Positions 15,055 through 25,305 of a DNA stretch of 64,000 bases are shown one piece after another. The stretch's first letter is position 1, and each line of letters begins with the position of its first letter. Under the pieces are notes generated by a model. It was not told the DNA's origin and did no database searches. It worked only from the letters and a program-made list of their open reading frames with translations. Source of the DNA: Flavobacteriales bacterium UBA2306 (GTDB lineage: Bacteria; Bacteroidota; Bacteroidia; Flavobacteriales; Weeksellaceae). Where the stretch lies: positions 1 to 64,000 of the forward strand of contig DDVS01000002.1 in NCBI GenBank assembly GCA_002345565.1. The letters are read 5' to 3'. The position numbers were made by a program, and so were the translations under genes.

Positions 15055-16758
15055 ATGAAAAAACTCTACCTGTGGGTGGGGCTCCTTGCTATGGGGTATT
15101 CCTATGCTCAGAAGATCAGTTGGCAGAAGAATGTGGCATCCTCCACCCAGGATTTCCTCTCCGGACTGGCCGTTACTTTAGACGGACAATATCTTGTTTC
15201 CGGTTCATCAATCCAAAAGAACCAAAACCCATCAACCGGCAACGGACAACAATCAAACAACAAAGGCTACGATTACCACATCCTCAAACTCGACCAGCAA
15301 GGGCAAAAAGTCTGGGAAAAATACTTTGCAGGAAACCAAAACGATTATCTGTCGGCTACCACTGCTACGCAGGAAGGTGGCTTTCTTTTAGCCGGTACCT
15401 CCTTTTCTTCTTTGGCGTTGGATAAAAAACAAAAATCTTTTGGATCGTCCGATATATGGATCATCAAAATCAATGAAAACGGCGACGAAGAATGGCAACA
15501 ATCGATCGGAACAAGATACAGTGAGGAATCCAGAAGTGTCACCCAAACCACAGATCAGGGATTTGTCATCGCTGGATCTAAGAGTCAGCCCAATCTTCTA
15601 CAAGCTCAGGGCAAGGGCTTCGGCTCCAAAGATGTATTAGTGACGAAACTGGATAAATCCGGAAAGATCATCAGCCAATTGATACTAGGAGGCAAAGGTT
15701 TGGACGAAGTAGAGAAAGTCATTCCTACGAAAGATGGAGGCGTTCTCTTGGGCATCTATTCCAGAAGCAATGCTGTGGACAAGGAAGATGTAAAAACGAA
15801 AAATGAAAATTCATCTTCTCATAACAGCTCAAGCCCAACGCCCCCTACCTCTACCACTCAAAATACTCCGACTTCAGAAATAACCACCAACTATCAACCA
15901 AAAACCACCAACAATTTTGGCGAAGGCGATTATTGGATGGTGAAGCTGGATAAGAACAACCAAGTCCAATGGGAAAAAACCTTTGGCGGTAATCAGGACG
16001 ACCATATCCGCACATTGGCACTCACAGATTCTGGTTACATCATTGGTGGCGAAAGCAGAAGCCAGACTTCCGGAAACAAAAGAGCCAAACTGGAGGAAGG
16101 AACAGACCTATGGCTGATTGCCGTGGATGAAGACGGAAATGGACAGTGGCAACAGTCTTACAACTTCAAAAATAGAGATATTCTGATGAGTTTGAATACC
16201 ATCAAAAATCCATCAACCGACAACCATCAACCATCAACCAAAGGTTACCTGATTGGGGGCTACACCCAAAGTGAGGGTAAATTAGAGAAAAACGACGAGA
16301 CTTTCTGGATGCTGTGCATCGACAGCAAAGGCAAAGAAGTGTGGAGAAAATATGTGGAAGGCAAAGACAAAAAGAAGGAAGAGCGTTTAACATCGGCTCT
16401 CCTTGCCAGAGACGGCTCTTATGTTTTGGCAGGTACCAGTGCCGAGGAATTGGGCAAAGAGAATTGGAAAATCGTCAAACTTCTGGATTCTGATGTGGAG
16501 GATCTTATGGAAAACAAAAATCTACAGATCTATCCTAATCCTGTGAAGGATTACTGCTATGTGGAGATAGGTGTGGACTTTGACCAAGCTGACATTTACG
16601 TTTATGATATGACGGGCAAGGTAATCCAACAACTACAAACCAGAAACAAAGTGACAAAGATAAATACTTCTAAACTGCCGCAAGGTATTTATATTATAAA
16701 AGCTAATATCCCTAACCAGCAAAATAAAAAACTAACTATTAAAATCGTGAAATTATGA
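15055..16758 (+). CDS. T9SS type A sorting-domain protein with repeated beta-propeller-like units
   Basis: 567 residues from ATG 15055. The signal peptide ends YSYA with Gln next. Repeats of the form GGFLLAGTS ... SSDIWIIKINENGDEEWQQS recur about six times (GS/GT-x-S, W-I/M-V/I-K-L/I-D, W-x-x-x-F/Y-G), suggesting a propeller. The C-terminal 75 residues (IYPNPVKDYCYVEI ... VYDMTGKVI ... GIYIIKANI ... IKIVKL) are a type A sorting domain, so the protein should cross the outer membrane through T9SS. Three low-complexity linkers interrupt repeats (about 15222-15266, 15805-15914, 16204-16242). The last 4 nt overlap the RHS gene, so it is the first gene of that operon. Confidence 0.85.
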   Translation: MKKLYLWVGLLAMGYSYAQKISWQKNVASSTQDFLSGLAVTLDGQYLVSGSSIQKNQNPSTGNGQQSNNKGYDYHILKLDQQGQKVWEKYFAGNQNDYLSATTATQEGGFLLAGTSFSSLALDKKQKSFGSSDIWIIKINENGDEEWQQSIGTRYSEESRSVTQTTDQGFVIAGSKSQPNLLQAQGKGFGSKDVLVTKLDKSGKIISQLILGGKGLDEVEKVIPTKDGGVLLGIYSRSNAVDKEDVKTKNENSSSHNSSSPTPPTSTTQNTPTSEITTNYQPKTTNNFGEGDYWMVKLDKNNQVQWEKTFGGNQDDHIRTLALTDSGYIIGGESRSQTSGNKRAKLEEGTDLWLIAVDEDGNGQWQQSYNFKNRDILMSLNTIKNPSTDNHQPSTKGYLIGGYTQSEGKLEKNDETFWMLCIDSKGKEVWRKYVEGKDKKKEERLTSALLARDGSYVLAGTSAEELGKENWKIVKLLDSDVEDLMENKNLQIYPNPVKDYCYVEIGVDFDQADIYVYDMTGKVIQQLQTRNKVTKINTSKLPQGIYIIKANIPNQQNKKLTIKIVKL

Positions 16759-19661
16759 AATATATTATAAGGAAGAAATTACACTTACTATTTATTTTAT
16801 TATATGGGATAAATATGCTAATATATGGACAGGCAAGTGTTGGGGGTACATCTATACCGCCTTCGGTCTCATCTTATGATTCCTATATTAATTCGCCGGT
16901 TTCTATTGCTACCGGAATTCCTGATATTTCTTTTCCGTTAATGTCTTTGTCAACGCATAAAAAAGACTATAATGTAAGTATAGGATTAAGTTATCACCCA
17001 TCTAATATAAAAGGTGTAGAACCTGCTAGTGATGTAGGTTCTGGATGGAGTTTGATATATGGAGGTATTATATCCCGAGAAATTATAAATGGCGTAGATG
17101 AAATAGCGGATTCTGGTATTTATAATTATTCCTCTAATATTATATCTGATGATATTTATTTTTATAGTTTACCATCAGGTTCTGGAAAATTTAAATTTGA
17201 AAAAAAATCTGATTTTAATTTTGAGTTGATCAATCTTTCAGCCTCAAAGATGAAAATAGAGTTTACAGGTACTGCTAGGAAAAATCATTATGATTGTGAC
17301 TCATTTAAAATTACAGATGAAAATGGATATCAGTATGAATTTAATGATTACGCAATTTCTCAGAAACCTCTCGCTTTATATCTTAATCAAAAATACAGAA
17401 GTGCTTATTATCTTAATAAGGTATTGTCCCCTTCAAATCAAGAACTTGTAGTTTACCATAATAAAGACTATTCTGAAATCCATGATGGAGTAGTTTCATA
17501 TCGATTTTATAAACCCGAGATTATAGAGTCTAAGGATTTTGGCAGCATAAATCTTGTATACGTACCTGATATTACAGATCAAACATATAATGATCCATAT
17601 AAATTAATATCACTTATTTTAAAAGATAAAAAAGAAAACATTATTAGTCAATTTTCTTTCGATTATTCACCGGCGGTCCACCACTTCACAAACTCCGATG
17701 GATTTTCACAATCAATCGTCAAACGTACACTTTCAAAATTTGTAAAAAAAGATAAATATTTAAATGTTATTGAAACAACAGGTTTTAGATATGAAGAAAG
17801 CGGTTACGGGGATTATGGTCCTATTCCGGAACATTATGGTATTAGTTTTTTGTATGATGGTATTGATAATGATGTTTATGGTTCAAATCCAAAATATTTA
17901 ACAAAAGGCTTATTAAAGGCAGTTTTACCTCCCACAGGAGGTAGGATTGAATATCTATTTGGAGCAAATCAAACTACGTATGTTGAAGAAATCAATACTA
18001 TAGCTGATAAGATAGAAAATAGTTGGTCAATAAATTATCCAGATATACAGTATCTTGTAAGATTGGATTCTTTGCATATGGACACCAATTTTCCATCTTC
18101 ATGTTCTCATAATTTTACTTTTACGAAGCCCAATACCTTATATTTAAGAAGTGAAATTAAAGAATATTATCCTACAACTGACCCGGATTTTCCCTCACCT
18201 TCTCCAGCTCCAACTCCATCATTAAAGTTCAGGATAAAAAAAGTAGGATCAAATGCCTATTTACCTCTGAACATCATTGAGCAAAATGTTTCATTCTCTG
18301 TTATGAGTTTTGTAGTTGATGCTGGCAGTTATACTGTCGAATTTTATGGAACAGGAGGTAATGCTGATGTAGAATTTTATAAAATAGATCACATCCCTCC
18401 TCCTTATAAAAATACGCAAACTTTATTGGATTCGGGGGTAAGAATAGAAGCTATTAAATACTATGACCAAAGAGATACGTCAATAAAAATTCCAGTACGA
18501 ACTGTGAATTATAACTATCAATTGGCAACCGATTCTAATATCTCGTCAGGTGTCCAGTTTTATTCGATAACCGATTATCCACAGCCATATATTAATTATA
18601 CAAATGTAAAAGTATCAGGAGAAGATGGAAAAGGTTTTACCAGATATTATTTTAAAACTCTTTTGGATTTTCCAAAAATAGAAATTGAAAACACTAGTAC
18701 AACTGCAAAATATTTTTATCCTAACTACAACTTGGTTAAAAATGGAGTTTTTGATAAAAAGGAAGTATATAATAACAATAATCAATTGGTCACAGATCAG
18801 ATTACTGAAAATATCTATGAAAATATAGAACCACAGTATAAGTTTTATGCCGATAGTCACTGGAGTCATTTTACAAAAGCATCTTATTTGAAATCTCAAA
18901 AAATTATGAGTAATATCTATAATCAGGGTAATGCTATCAGCAATATTGTCGAGATTATCAACAGCTCCAATAACTATACTATCTCTTATAAAAAACAAAC
19001 AGCTACTGATGGTAATGTTAAGGAAAATAATTATTTATATGCCTTGGACAGAGGTAATCAGAATCTTATTCGTGCAAATATATTAAACACTCCTCTAGAA
19101 GCCTCTTCCAAACTCAATAACATCCCTATAAGTAAATCAGAAACACTTTTTGAAAATCCGAATAACCTTTTTCCTACCTCATCTGTGTCGTATGCAGGGA
19201 ATAACCATATCACGGGCAAAGTTATCTTTGACTTTTATGATAATAATGAAAACCTTTTGCAATATACAGATCAGTCCGGTTTTTCCACGGCTATTATCTG
19301 GGGGTATAGCGGGACTCTGCCAATAGCTAAGATAGAAGGAGCTAAATATGCTGATATATTATCTGCCTTGGGCGCATCCGATGCATCAGGTCTGTACATT
19401 GTACAGAAGTCCGATATCGATATAGATGCTGACTCTGAGCAGAATCTTAGAAATGCTCTGGAGACCTTCCGCAAAAAGCCGGATTTTAAAAACTATCTCA
19501 TCACCACTTATACCTATGATCCATTGATAGGTGTCAAGAGTACGACCTCTCCCAATGGGATGACGACCTATTATTTTTATGATAATGCCAACCGCCTACA
19601 GAGAACGGAAGATGTCGATCATAAGATACTGAAAGAATATAAATACCATACTAATTACTAA
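16755..19661 (+). CDS. RHS/YD-repeat-like large exported protein (N-terminal shell half)
   Basis: 968 residues, starting inside the stop codon of the preceding gene (ATGA overlap). The signal peptide ends IYG with Gln next. The N-terminal region (SPVSIATGIPDISFPL ... VSIGLSYHPSNIKG ... VGSGWSL) is the usual opening of Bacteroidetes RHS/SpvB-like proteins. The C-terminus holds YD-type units (TTYTYDPLIGVKSTTSPNG, YYFYDNANRLQRTEDVDH). It stops where the next ORF begins, so the two together resemble one long RHS protein split into two chains. It probably builds the hollow beta-cocoon around the toxin of the next gene (inference). Confidence 0.75.
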   Translation: MKYIIRKKLHLLFILLYGINMLIYGQASVGGTSIPPSVSSYDSYINSPVSIATGIPDISFPLMSLSTHKKDYNVSIGLSYHPSNIKGVEPASDVGSGWSLIYGGIISREIINGVDEIADSGIYNYSSNIISDDIYFYSLPSGSGKFKFEKKSDFNFELINLSASKMKIEFTGTARKNHYDCDSFKITDENGYQYEFNDYAISQKPLALYLNQKYRSAYYLNKVLSPSNQELVVYHNKDYSEIHDGVVSYRFYKPEIIESKDFGSINLVYVPDITDQTYNDPYKLISLILKDKKENIISQFSFDYSPAVHHFTNSDGFSQSIVKRTLSKFVKKDKYLNVIETTGFRYEESGYGDYGPIPEHYGISFLYDGIDNDVYGSNPKYLTKGLLKAVLPPTGGRIEYLFGANQTTYVEEINTIADKIENSWSINYPDIQYLVRLDSLHMDTNFPSSCSHNFTFTKPNTLYLRSEIKEYYPTTDPDFPSPSPAPTPSLKFRIKKVGSNAYLPLNIIEQNVSFSVMSFVVDAGSYTVEFYGTGGNADVEFYKIDHIPPPYKNTQTLLDSGVRIEAIKYYDQRDTSIKIPVRTVNYNYQLATDSNISSGVQFYSITDYPQPYINYTNVKVSGEDGKGFTRYYFKTLLDFPKIEIENTSTTAKYFYPNYNLVKNGVFDKKEVYNNNNQLVTDQITENIYENIEPQYKFYADSHWSHFTKASYLKSQKIMSNIYNQGNAISNIVEIINSSNNYTISYKKQTATDGNVKENNYLYALDRGNQNLIRANILNTPLEASSKLNNIPISKSETLFENPNNLFPTSSVSYAGNNHITGKVIFDFYDNNENLLQYTDQSGFSTAIIWGYSGTLPIAKIEGAKYADILSALGASDASGLYIVQKSDIDIDADSEQNLRNALETFRKKPDFKNYLITTYTYDPLIGVKSTTSPNGMTTYYFYDNANRLQRTEDVDHKILKEYKYHTNY

Positions 19662-19671
19662 GTTGATATTC

Positions 19672-22600
19672 ATGAAAAGACATATATTATTTACGTATAT
19701 CACCTTGATGGCTTCAGTATTATCAAGAGCTCAAAATCTACCGGCGGATCAGAATTATACCTATAGTAGAAGTTATCTAGAGCCTGTTACATATAACGCC
19801 TCTAATCCCAATGCCAACAACAGTGCAAAGCAGATTCAGTCCGTGCAGTATGTTGATGGATTGGGTCGCGCAAAGCAGAGCATAGCCATTGGTGCTACTT
19901 ATAATGGGCAGGATATGGTAAGCACATCCTTCTATGATGCTATTACAGGAATGCAGACTAAGCAATATCTACCCATCCCGATGGCTAGTCTACAGGGTAA
20001 TTTGCAATCTGTAAATGAAGCAGACATCAACAGCTATTATGGCGTTTCCAATGCTTTTGCAGAAGTCAAGACAGAGGATTCTCCGCTCTTGCGTCCTACC
20101 GAAACAGCGGCGCCCGGAGATCAGTGGCAGATGTCATCAGGCAAAACAAAAAAAACAGAATATCTGTTCAATGGCCTAAATGAAATTAAAAAGTATGTAG
20201 CAACATCTGATATTAATGAGAGTTTATTTTTCCCTCTTATAGTTCAGTCTGGAAACTTTGCTCCTAATAATCTTAATAAAATTAAATCTACGGATGAGGA
20301 TAATAATGTATCCTATATTTTTCAGAATTCTTTAGGACAAACCTTAATGACCCGCCAGGAAAACAGAACCGAAAAGCTGGATACTTATTACCTCTATAAC
20401 CAATACGGTCAGCTGGTAATGATTGTTCCTCCGAAAGCTTCTGCTCTGGCATCACTTAGCCAGACCGTTCAGGATCAATTGTGCTATATCTACCGTTACG
20501 ACGCTAAAGGCAGACTGATAGAAAAGAAGCTGCCCGGCAAAGGCAAAGAAGAGATGGTTTACGACAAGGCGGATCGTTTGATTTTGTACCGTGATGCGAA
20601 GATGAATAGCAATGACCAATGGCTTCTTACTAAATATGATAAATTTGGAAGAGTGCTTTATACAGGATTTATAACAGGATCCGGAAGTAGCAGGGCTACT
20701 CAGCAGACCATTATTAATGATTTGCTGATTGTAGAAGAACCTAACAGTTCCGGTTTTACAAGGAACAATCTGCAGATCTATTATAGCAACAATTATTTTT
20801 ATGAATTTGATACCTTGTTGTCCGTTAATTATTATGACGAATATCCGTCAGACGCTCCATTAAAACCTACTTCTATCCTTACACAGAACACCTTATCTGC
20901 TGACAATCTGGCGGACAGAAGTACCAAGACATTACCTACGGCTTTCTATGTCAAAAACCTGAGCGATGACAAATGGACCAGAATTTATTATTGGTATGAT
21001 GAGCGGGGGAGAAGCATTGGCGCTACGGAGATCAACCATCTGGGCGGAACTACAACAACTAATACAAAGTTTACCTGGGCAGGGCTTACTGAAAAAGTAG
21101 AAACCGTTCACCAGAGAAAGGCTGTAAGTGCAGCGGTGACCGTATCCGAACGTTTTGAATACAACGAACGTAACTTCCTGACAAAACAATACCACAAGGC
21201 AGACAGCCAGGCGGAAGAGTTATTGGCAGAATATACGTACAACGAACTGGGGCAAGTGACCAACAAAAAAGTAGGAAATAATCTGGAAAGCATAGATTAT
21301 GCTTATAATGTTCGTGGTTGGGTGACCAGTGTGAATAATCCTTCCAACCTGGGGACTCACCTCTTTGGCTACCAGCTGAAGTACAGCAATCCTTCGAATA
21401 CCAATCTGGCAGTAGGGAAATACAATGGTAATATCTCAGAAGTAGACTGGGCCAGTGCAGATACCAGCACTCTCCAGAGGTATGGCTATCTGTATGACAG
21501 TATCAATCGTCTGAAGAAAGCCAACTACCAGCGTCCCAATGCTTCTTCTCCGGAGTTGCACTTTTTTGATGAGGAGATGTCTTATGACCTAAACGGTAAT
21601 ATCTCCACTCTGAAACGTAATGCGGCGCCTATCCGTGGTCTTACTCCGGTGAGTGTAGATAACTTGGCTTACGTTTATAATGGCAATCAGCTGGATCATA
21701 TTACCGATGCCACGAATAATGTCAATGGCTATCACGGTGGTGGGAGCAACAACACTTACGATATTAATGGTAATCTGCTGACGATGCCGGACAAGAACAT
21801 TACCGGGGATATCACCTACAACTTACTGAATCTGCCGGAGCATATAGAGCAGAACGGGATCCCGACAGACTACTTCTACCGTGCAGATGGCAAGAAGTAC
21901 AAAAAGATCATTACGATTAACGGAGAAGAGATCAAGACGGAGTATCTGGACGGTTTTGTCTATACTACGCAGTACAGCGGAGCACTGTCCGATGCGTTGC
22001 ACAGGGATGATGCTGCTACGCAGGATGTTGTGGCGGCGGGTTCTCCGGAGTCTTTTGTTCTGGCAGACAAGAACATCCTGCCTGGGGATCCTGCTCCGGA
22101 GATTGATATTACGCAGCCCTATTTCTTCCCGACCTCAGAAGGATTTTACAATTATGAGAATAAGGAGTATATTTACCAGTACAAAGACCATTTGGGTAAT
22201 GTAAGGCTGAGCTATAAGCGAAGCAGCACAGGCAACCCGGAGATTATAGATGCTAACAGCTATTATGCTTTTGGGCTTAACTTTATAGAGCTGGGAGCAG
22301 TTGGGGATATTGGCAGCAGTTACAGTCCTTCAACAGATACATCCAGTTATAAGTACAACGGAAAAGAGCTACAGGAAACAGGAATGTATGACTATGGTTG
22401 GAGGCAATATATGCCCGACCTTGGAAGGTGGTTCGGGATGGATAAGTTATCGGAAGATTATAGTTCAGCATCCCCATATGCCTATGTTCTTAATAATCCT
22501 GTGATGATGTTTGACCCTGATGGAAGGGTCTCTATGGATTGGATAAACAGTTTTTGGAATAACTCTCAAAACGGAGTTAATACGACTTGGACGAATACTG

Positions 22601-23358
22601 GGAGTGGATTTAGCAACAACTGGGGCGGGAATATGGACTATGATGCCTCTCCTACCAATTTTAGTTTTGGAGGAACGTCTACAGGTATTAATAATTCTGG
22701 TAGTGGTGGTAATCTTTCTACAATTAATCTTCCTCCTGTCTATCTTACGGGAAAAAGTTCTGGTTGGGGACAACAGATACAGAATCAGTTCAATTCATAT
22801 ATGGATATTTGGAATTCTCGAGGTAGCTTTAATCATTATTCCAGCAATAGAAGTTCACAAAGTGGATGGGGAAATACAAATCCGTGGGGAGTGGCTTGGG
22901 CTACTTCTGGGGTATTATTAGCAGATGATGCAACAGGAGTTGGTGTGGTAGATGATGTTGCAATTGTAGGTATAGTAGCAGGAGCATTGGCTTATGATGC
23001 AACTTATAGAACATATGTAACTTACACACTAACAAATCCTAATGGACAAAAATATGCAGGAAGAGCAAGTGGTTTTGGAGACCCATATTCGATTATGATG
23101 AATAGGTTTTCAATGCATCATATGAAATTACAAGGTTATGGTGACCCTGTTCTTGATGCTTCTGCTCAAGGCTACCCATCTGGTTACTCTGCAATAAGAG
23201 GTAGAGAACAGCAATTAATAGACTATTATGGTGGGGTTGGTAGTCCAAATGTCGGTAACTCAATAAGAGGGGTGTCTAAAATTAATCCTTATGGCAGAGT
23301 ATACCACTCGATGTCTAATACCTATTTTGGACCATTATCAGGATTTACAGGTTGGTAA
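19672..23358 (+). CDS. RHS-repeat core protein with DUF6443 N-terminus and C-terminal polymorphic toxin domain
   Basis: 1228 residues from ATG 19672, 10 nt after the previous stop. A signal peptide (ends SRA, then Gln) is followed by a DUF6443 domain (PADQNYTYSRSYLEPVT ... VQYVDGLGRAKQ), many YD/RHS repeats and the RHS-associated core (YKYNGKELQETGMYDYGWRQ ... YVLNNPVMMFDPDGR, about residues 905-951). The last 277 residues are variable: a Gly/Asn/Ser-rich linker, then TYTLTNPNGQKYAGRASGFG, then YSAIRGREQQLIDYYGG. This looks like a GIY-YIG-type nuclease-like toxin (tentative). An immunity gene follows. Confidence 0.85.
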   Translation: MKRHILFTYITLMASVLSRAQNLPADQNYTYSRSYLEPVTYNASNPNANNSAKQIQSVQYVDGLGRAKQSIAIGATYNGQDMVSTSFYDAITGMQTKQYLPIPMASLQGNLQSVNEADINSYYGVSNAFAEVKTEDSPLLRPTETAAPGDQWQMSSGKTKKTEYLFNGLNEIKKYVATSDINESLFFPLIVQSGNFAPNNLNKIKSTDEDNNVSYIFQNSLGQTLMTRQENRTEKLDTYYLYNQYGQLVMIVPPKASALASLSQTVQDQLCYIYRYDAKGRLIEKKLPGKGKEEMVYDKADRLILYRDAKMNSNDQWLLTKYDKFGRVLYTGFITGSGSSRATQQTIINDLLIVEEPNSSGFTRNNLQIYYSNNYFYEFDTLLSVNYYDEYPSDAPLKPTSILTQNTLSADNLADRSTKTLPTAFYVKNLSDDKWTRIYYWYDERGRSIGATEINHLGGTTTTNTKFTWAGLTEKVETVHQRKAVSAAVTVSERFEYNERNFLTKQYHKADSQAEELLAEYTYNELGQVTNKKVGNNLESIDYAYNVRGWVTSVNNPSNLGTHLFGYQLKYSNPSNTNLAVGKYNGNISEVDWASADTSTLQRYGYLYDSINRLKKANYQRPNASSPELHFFDEEMSYDLNGNISTLKRNAAPIRGLTPVSVDNLAYVYNGNQLDHITDATNNVNGYHGGGSNNTYDINGNLLTMPDKNITGDITYNLLNLPEHIEQNGIPTDYFYRADGKKYKKIITINGEEIKTEYLDGFVYTTQYSGALSDALHRDDAATQDVVAAGSPESFVLADKNILPGDPAPEIDITQPYFFPTSEGFYNYENKEYIYQYKDHLGNVRLSYKRSSTGNPEIIDANSYYAFGLNFIELGAVGDIGSSYSPSTDTSSYKYNGKELQETGMYDYGWRQYMPDLGRWFGMDKLSEDYSSASPYAYVLNNPVMMFDPDGRVSMDWINSFWNNSQNGVNTTWTNTGSGFSNNWGGNMDYDASPTNFSFGGTSTGINNSGSGGNLSTINLPPVYLTGKSSGWGQQIQNQFNSYMDIWNSRGSFNHYSSNRSSQSGWGNTNPWGVAWATSGVLLADDATGVGVVDDVAIVGIVAGALAYDATYRTYVTYTLTNPNGQKYAGRASGFGDPYSIMMNRFSMHHMKLQGYGDPVLDASAQGYPSGYSAIRGREQQLIDYYGGVGSPNVGNSIRGVSKINPYGRVYHSMSNTYFGPLSGFTGW

Positions 23359-23369
23359 AATTTAGATTT

Positions 23370-23870
23370 ATGAAAAAAGAATTATCCGAAAAGCAAGAAA
23401 TAGAAGCCACTTTTATAAAAGACTGGTGTACTGCGGTTATCGATTTTATATATTCAAAGTATAATGAGCAGGCTTCTTTTGGGGAAATGTTTAAAGATGC
23501 TTTTAGTGAAGAGACAAAGCAGAGATATCTTAAAGAACTAAATCCTTCGATATATTTAAAAGGTTTACGGATGGCATTTAATGATACCAATGAAATGGCA
23601 ATGGGTGCACCGCAATCAATACAGGAGGAACTTAATAAATTATTACGTAAAAAATTTGGGAAAGATTTAATGACTTATTCCAAAAAAATACAGAAGAAAA
23701 TCGCTCAAATAAAAGAAGCAGGTAAAATATCCAATGAAGATGAATATCGTTTGATAATGAGTTATATTGATTCAATTTATAATGATGAATCAAAACGAGA
23801 AGAATTAGAATTGCTTAATAATCTGTTATTATCTTGGGAAAAAGGAGCAGTAAAACCAGATATTGCATAA
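23370..23870 (+). CDS. probable immunity protein to the RHS toxin
   Basis: 166 residues from ATG 23370 (the frame runs further upstream into the toxin stop). Highly charged, helix-rich, no signal peptide, hence cytoplasmic. It starts 11 nt after the toxin gene and is followed by a strong terminator, the normal place for an immunity gene in polymorphic toxin systems. I do not recognise the family; the assignment rests on position and size. Confidence 0.6.
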   Translation: MKKELSEKQEIEATFIKDWCTAVIDFIYSKYNEQASFGEMFKDAFSEETKQRYLKELNPSIYLKGLRMAFNDTNEMAMGAPQSIQEELNKLLRKKFGKDLMTYSKKIQKKIAQIKEAGKISNEDEYRLIMSYIDSIYNDESKREELELLNNLLLSWEKGAVKPDIA

Positions 23871-23888
23871 TTGTAATCAAAGATTAAT

Positions 23889-23925
23889 AACAATAAAAGC
23901 CACTCATTGAGTGGCTTTTATTGTT
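23889..23925. terminator. strong bidirectional terminator after the RHS operon
   Basis: AACAATAAAAGCCACTC, loop ATT, then its exact complement (17 bp), ending in T-rich sequence on both strands. It separates the RHS operon from the convergent gene that ends at 23926. Confidence 0.9.
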
Positions 23926-25263
23926 TTAATCAAACTGTTTGTCAACAAGGTCGAGAAAACCCTGCGCCAGTTCATCAAGGACTGTAAGATTTTCCTCTCC
24001 AAGATAGACACAGTTCCTGTACAGGTTTTTGGATGGGTTCAGGAACTCGAAGAAATCAAATGGCAGTTTTTGGATAAGGTAGTCAAGATTCTTGACCTTG
24101 GGGTCAACGTGTTGGCAAAGCTTCCAGAGTATGCGGATATTGATTTGATTGGGATGATATCGCAGGGCAACATAGATGAATATCACGCAAGCCCTGTAGA
24201 AGAATCCGCTCAACATCAAACCCATTCCCTCATTGGTCTGGTCTTCCTGTGAGCGTAGTAGTTTATAATTTTTGAACAAATCACTACAAAGCCTGTAATA
24301 AATGCCCTCGTCAGTGTCCCCGTTAGCATCTATTTTAATCCAATGCATTATCGTCGGGACATCCGCACGAAATATTGAGTTTTCTGGAATCATCACTTTT
24401 TGGAAGAAATCCTGATGCACGAAAAGCCTTTCTTGTATCCACGCCTTTTGGTGCGCAATGGGAACAATGTTGAATCTTCCCTCAGTCTGTTTAGAGACTA
24501 TCTGCATCATCTCGAAATGGTCTTGGTTGCTGATTTTATTACTTATCAGCAGAAGATATAAAACGGTGGTCTTTTGGTCGGCAGAATAAATCTCCTGCTG
24601 ATTGAAAAGGAAAATCTCCTCGATATTGAAATGCTTGGTCAGTATTTTAATTACAGGTTCATAAGGGGAAACCGTTTTGTTCTCAATCAATATTGGCTTT
24701 TGTTCGGTGTTTTTGACCGCCTTTTTCGTCTCTCTGAAAATACGGTCTACCAGATAATAAAACTTCTGTTCCGTATCGGCAATAGCGTCCCTAAACTCAT
24801 CTTTAACATACATATAATCTTCGTAGTCGTCTGCTTTTTGAGCGCTGTTTAGAGCATCAATGATAAAATAGGTCGTCTCTGTCTTTTTCAGCATCAGTGT
24901 TTTAATCTCCGGCAGAAAATCCTCCAATCTGATAAGTCGTTCACTGAGCGAACCTTTGGAGAAATACTCGCCTATGCAGAGAATCTCTAAAAAATGAACG
25001 TGATGCTGTAAAATAGACAGGTAGATGTGGTATTCCATTGTCGGGGAACCACTTTCTTTAGCCTTGCGAATCTCAGTACTCAAAAGGTCGTGGGTATTGT
25101 AATAATCTTCTTTGAACTGTCTGAACTTTTTAAGTTGTTCGGGCAGTTCAGGATATGTAAACTTGTGGTCTTCCTTTTTGTACATTAAGGTGGAAGCATT
25201 ACAATACCGATTGATATACAGGCTTCCAAATCTTACGTGTACTCTAATATTTTGCTCACCCAT
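23926..25263 (-). CDS. HEPN/nucleotidyltransferase-like protein (tentative)
   Basis: 445 residues from the ATG at 25263; the frame extends to 25353. The extra 30 residues would be encoded by the REP next to the transposase, so MGEQNIRVHVRFG is the better start. The middle (IKILTKHFNIEEIFLFNQQ ... TVLYLLLISNK ... FNIVPIAHQKAWIQERL) resembles a degenerate nucleotidyltransferase fold, and the C-terminal part (GLMLSGFFYRACVIFIYVAL ... ILWKLCQHVDP) resembles a HEPN helical bundle as in MNT-HEPN proteins of Bacteroidetes islands. The similarity is by memory only. Catalytic residues were not identified with confidence. The role is unknown; defence or RNA targeting is possible. Confidence 0.4.
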   Translation of the reverse strand: MGEQNIRVHVRFGSLYINRYCNASTLMYKKEDHKFTYPELPEQLKKFRQFKEDYYNTHDLLSTEIRKAKESGSPTMEYHIYLSILQHHVHFLEILCIGEYFSKGSLSERLIRLEDFLPEIKTLMLKKTETTYFIIDALNSAQKADDYEDYMYVKDEFRDAIADTEQKFYYLVDRIFRETKKAVKNTEQKPILIENKTVSPYEPVIKILTKHFNIEEIFLFNQQEIYSADQKTTVLYLLLISNKISNQDHFEMMQIVSKQTEGRFNIVPIAHQKAWIQERLFVHQDFFQKVMIPENSIFRADVPTIMHWIKIDANGDTDEGIYYRLCSDLFKNYKLLRSQEDQTNEGMGLMLSGFFYRACVIFIYVALRYHPNQINIRILWKLCQHVDPKVKNLDYLIQKLPFDFFEFLNPSKNLYRNCVYLGEENLTVLDELAQGFLDLVDKQFD

Positions 25264-25305
25264 TATTAGAATATGGGTATCACATTGCTCCAAAGCCTTT
25301 CTAAT

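Noticed and set aside
22283..22921. Short ORFs on both strands inside the second RHS gene
   Set aside because: Shadow frames of the RHS core with no start or motif support.
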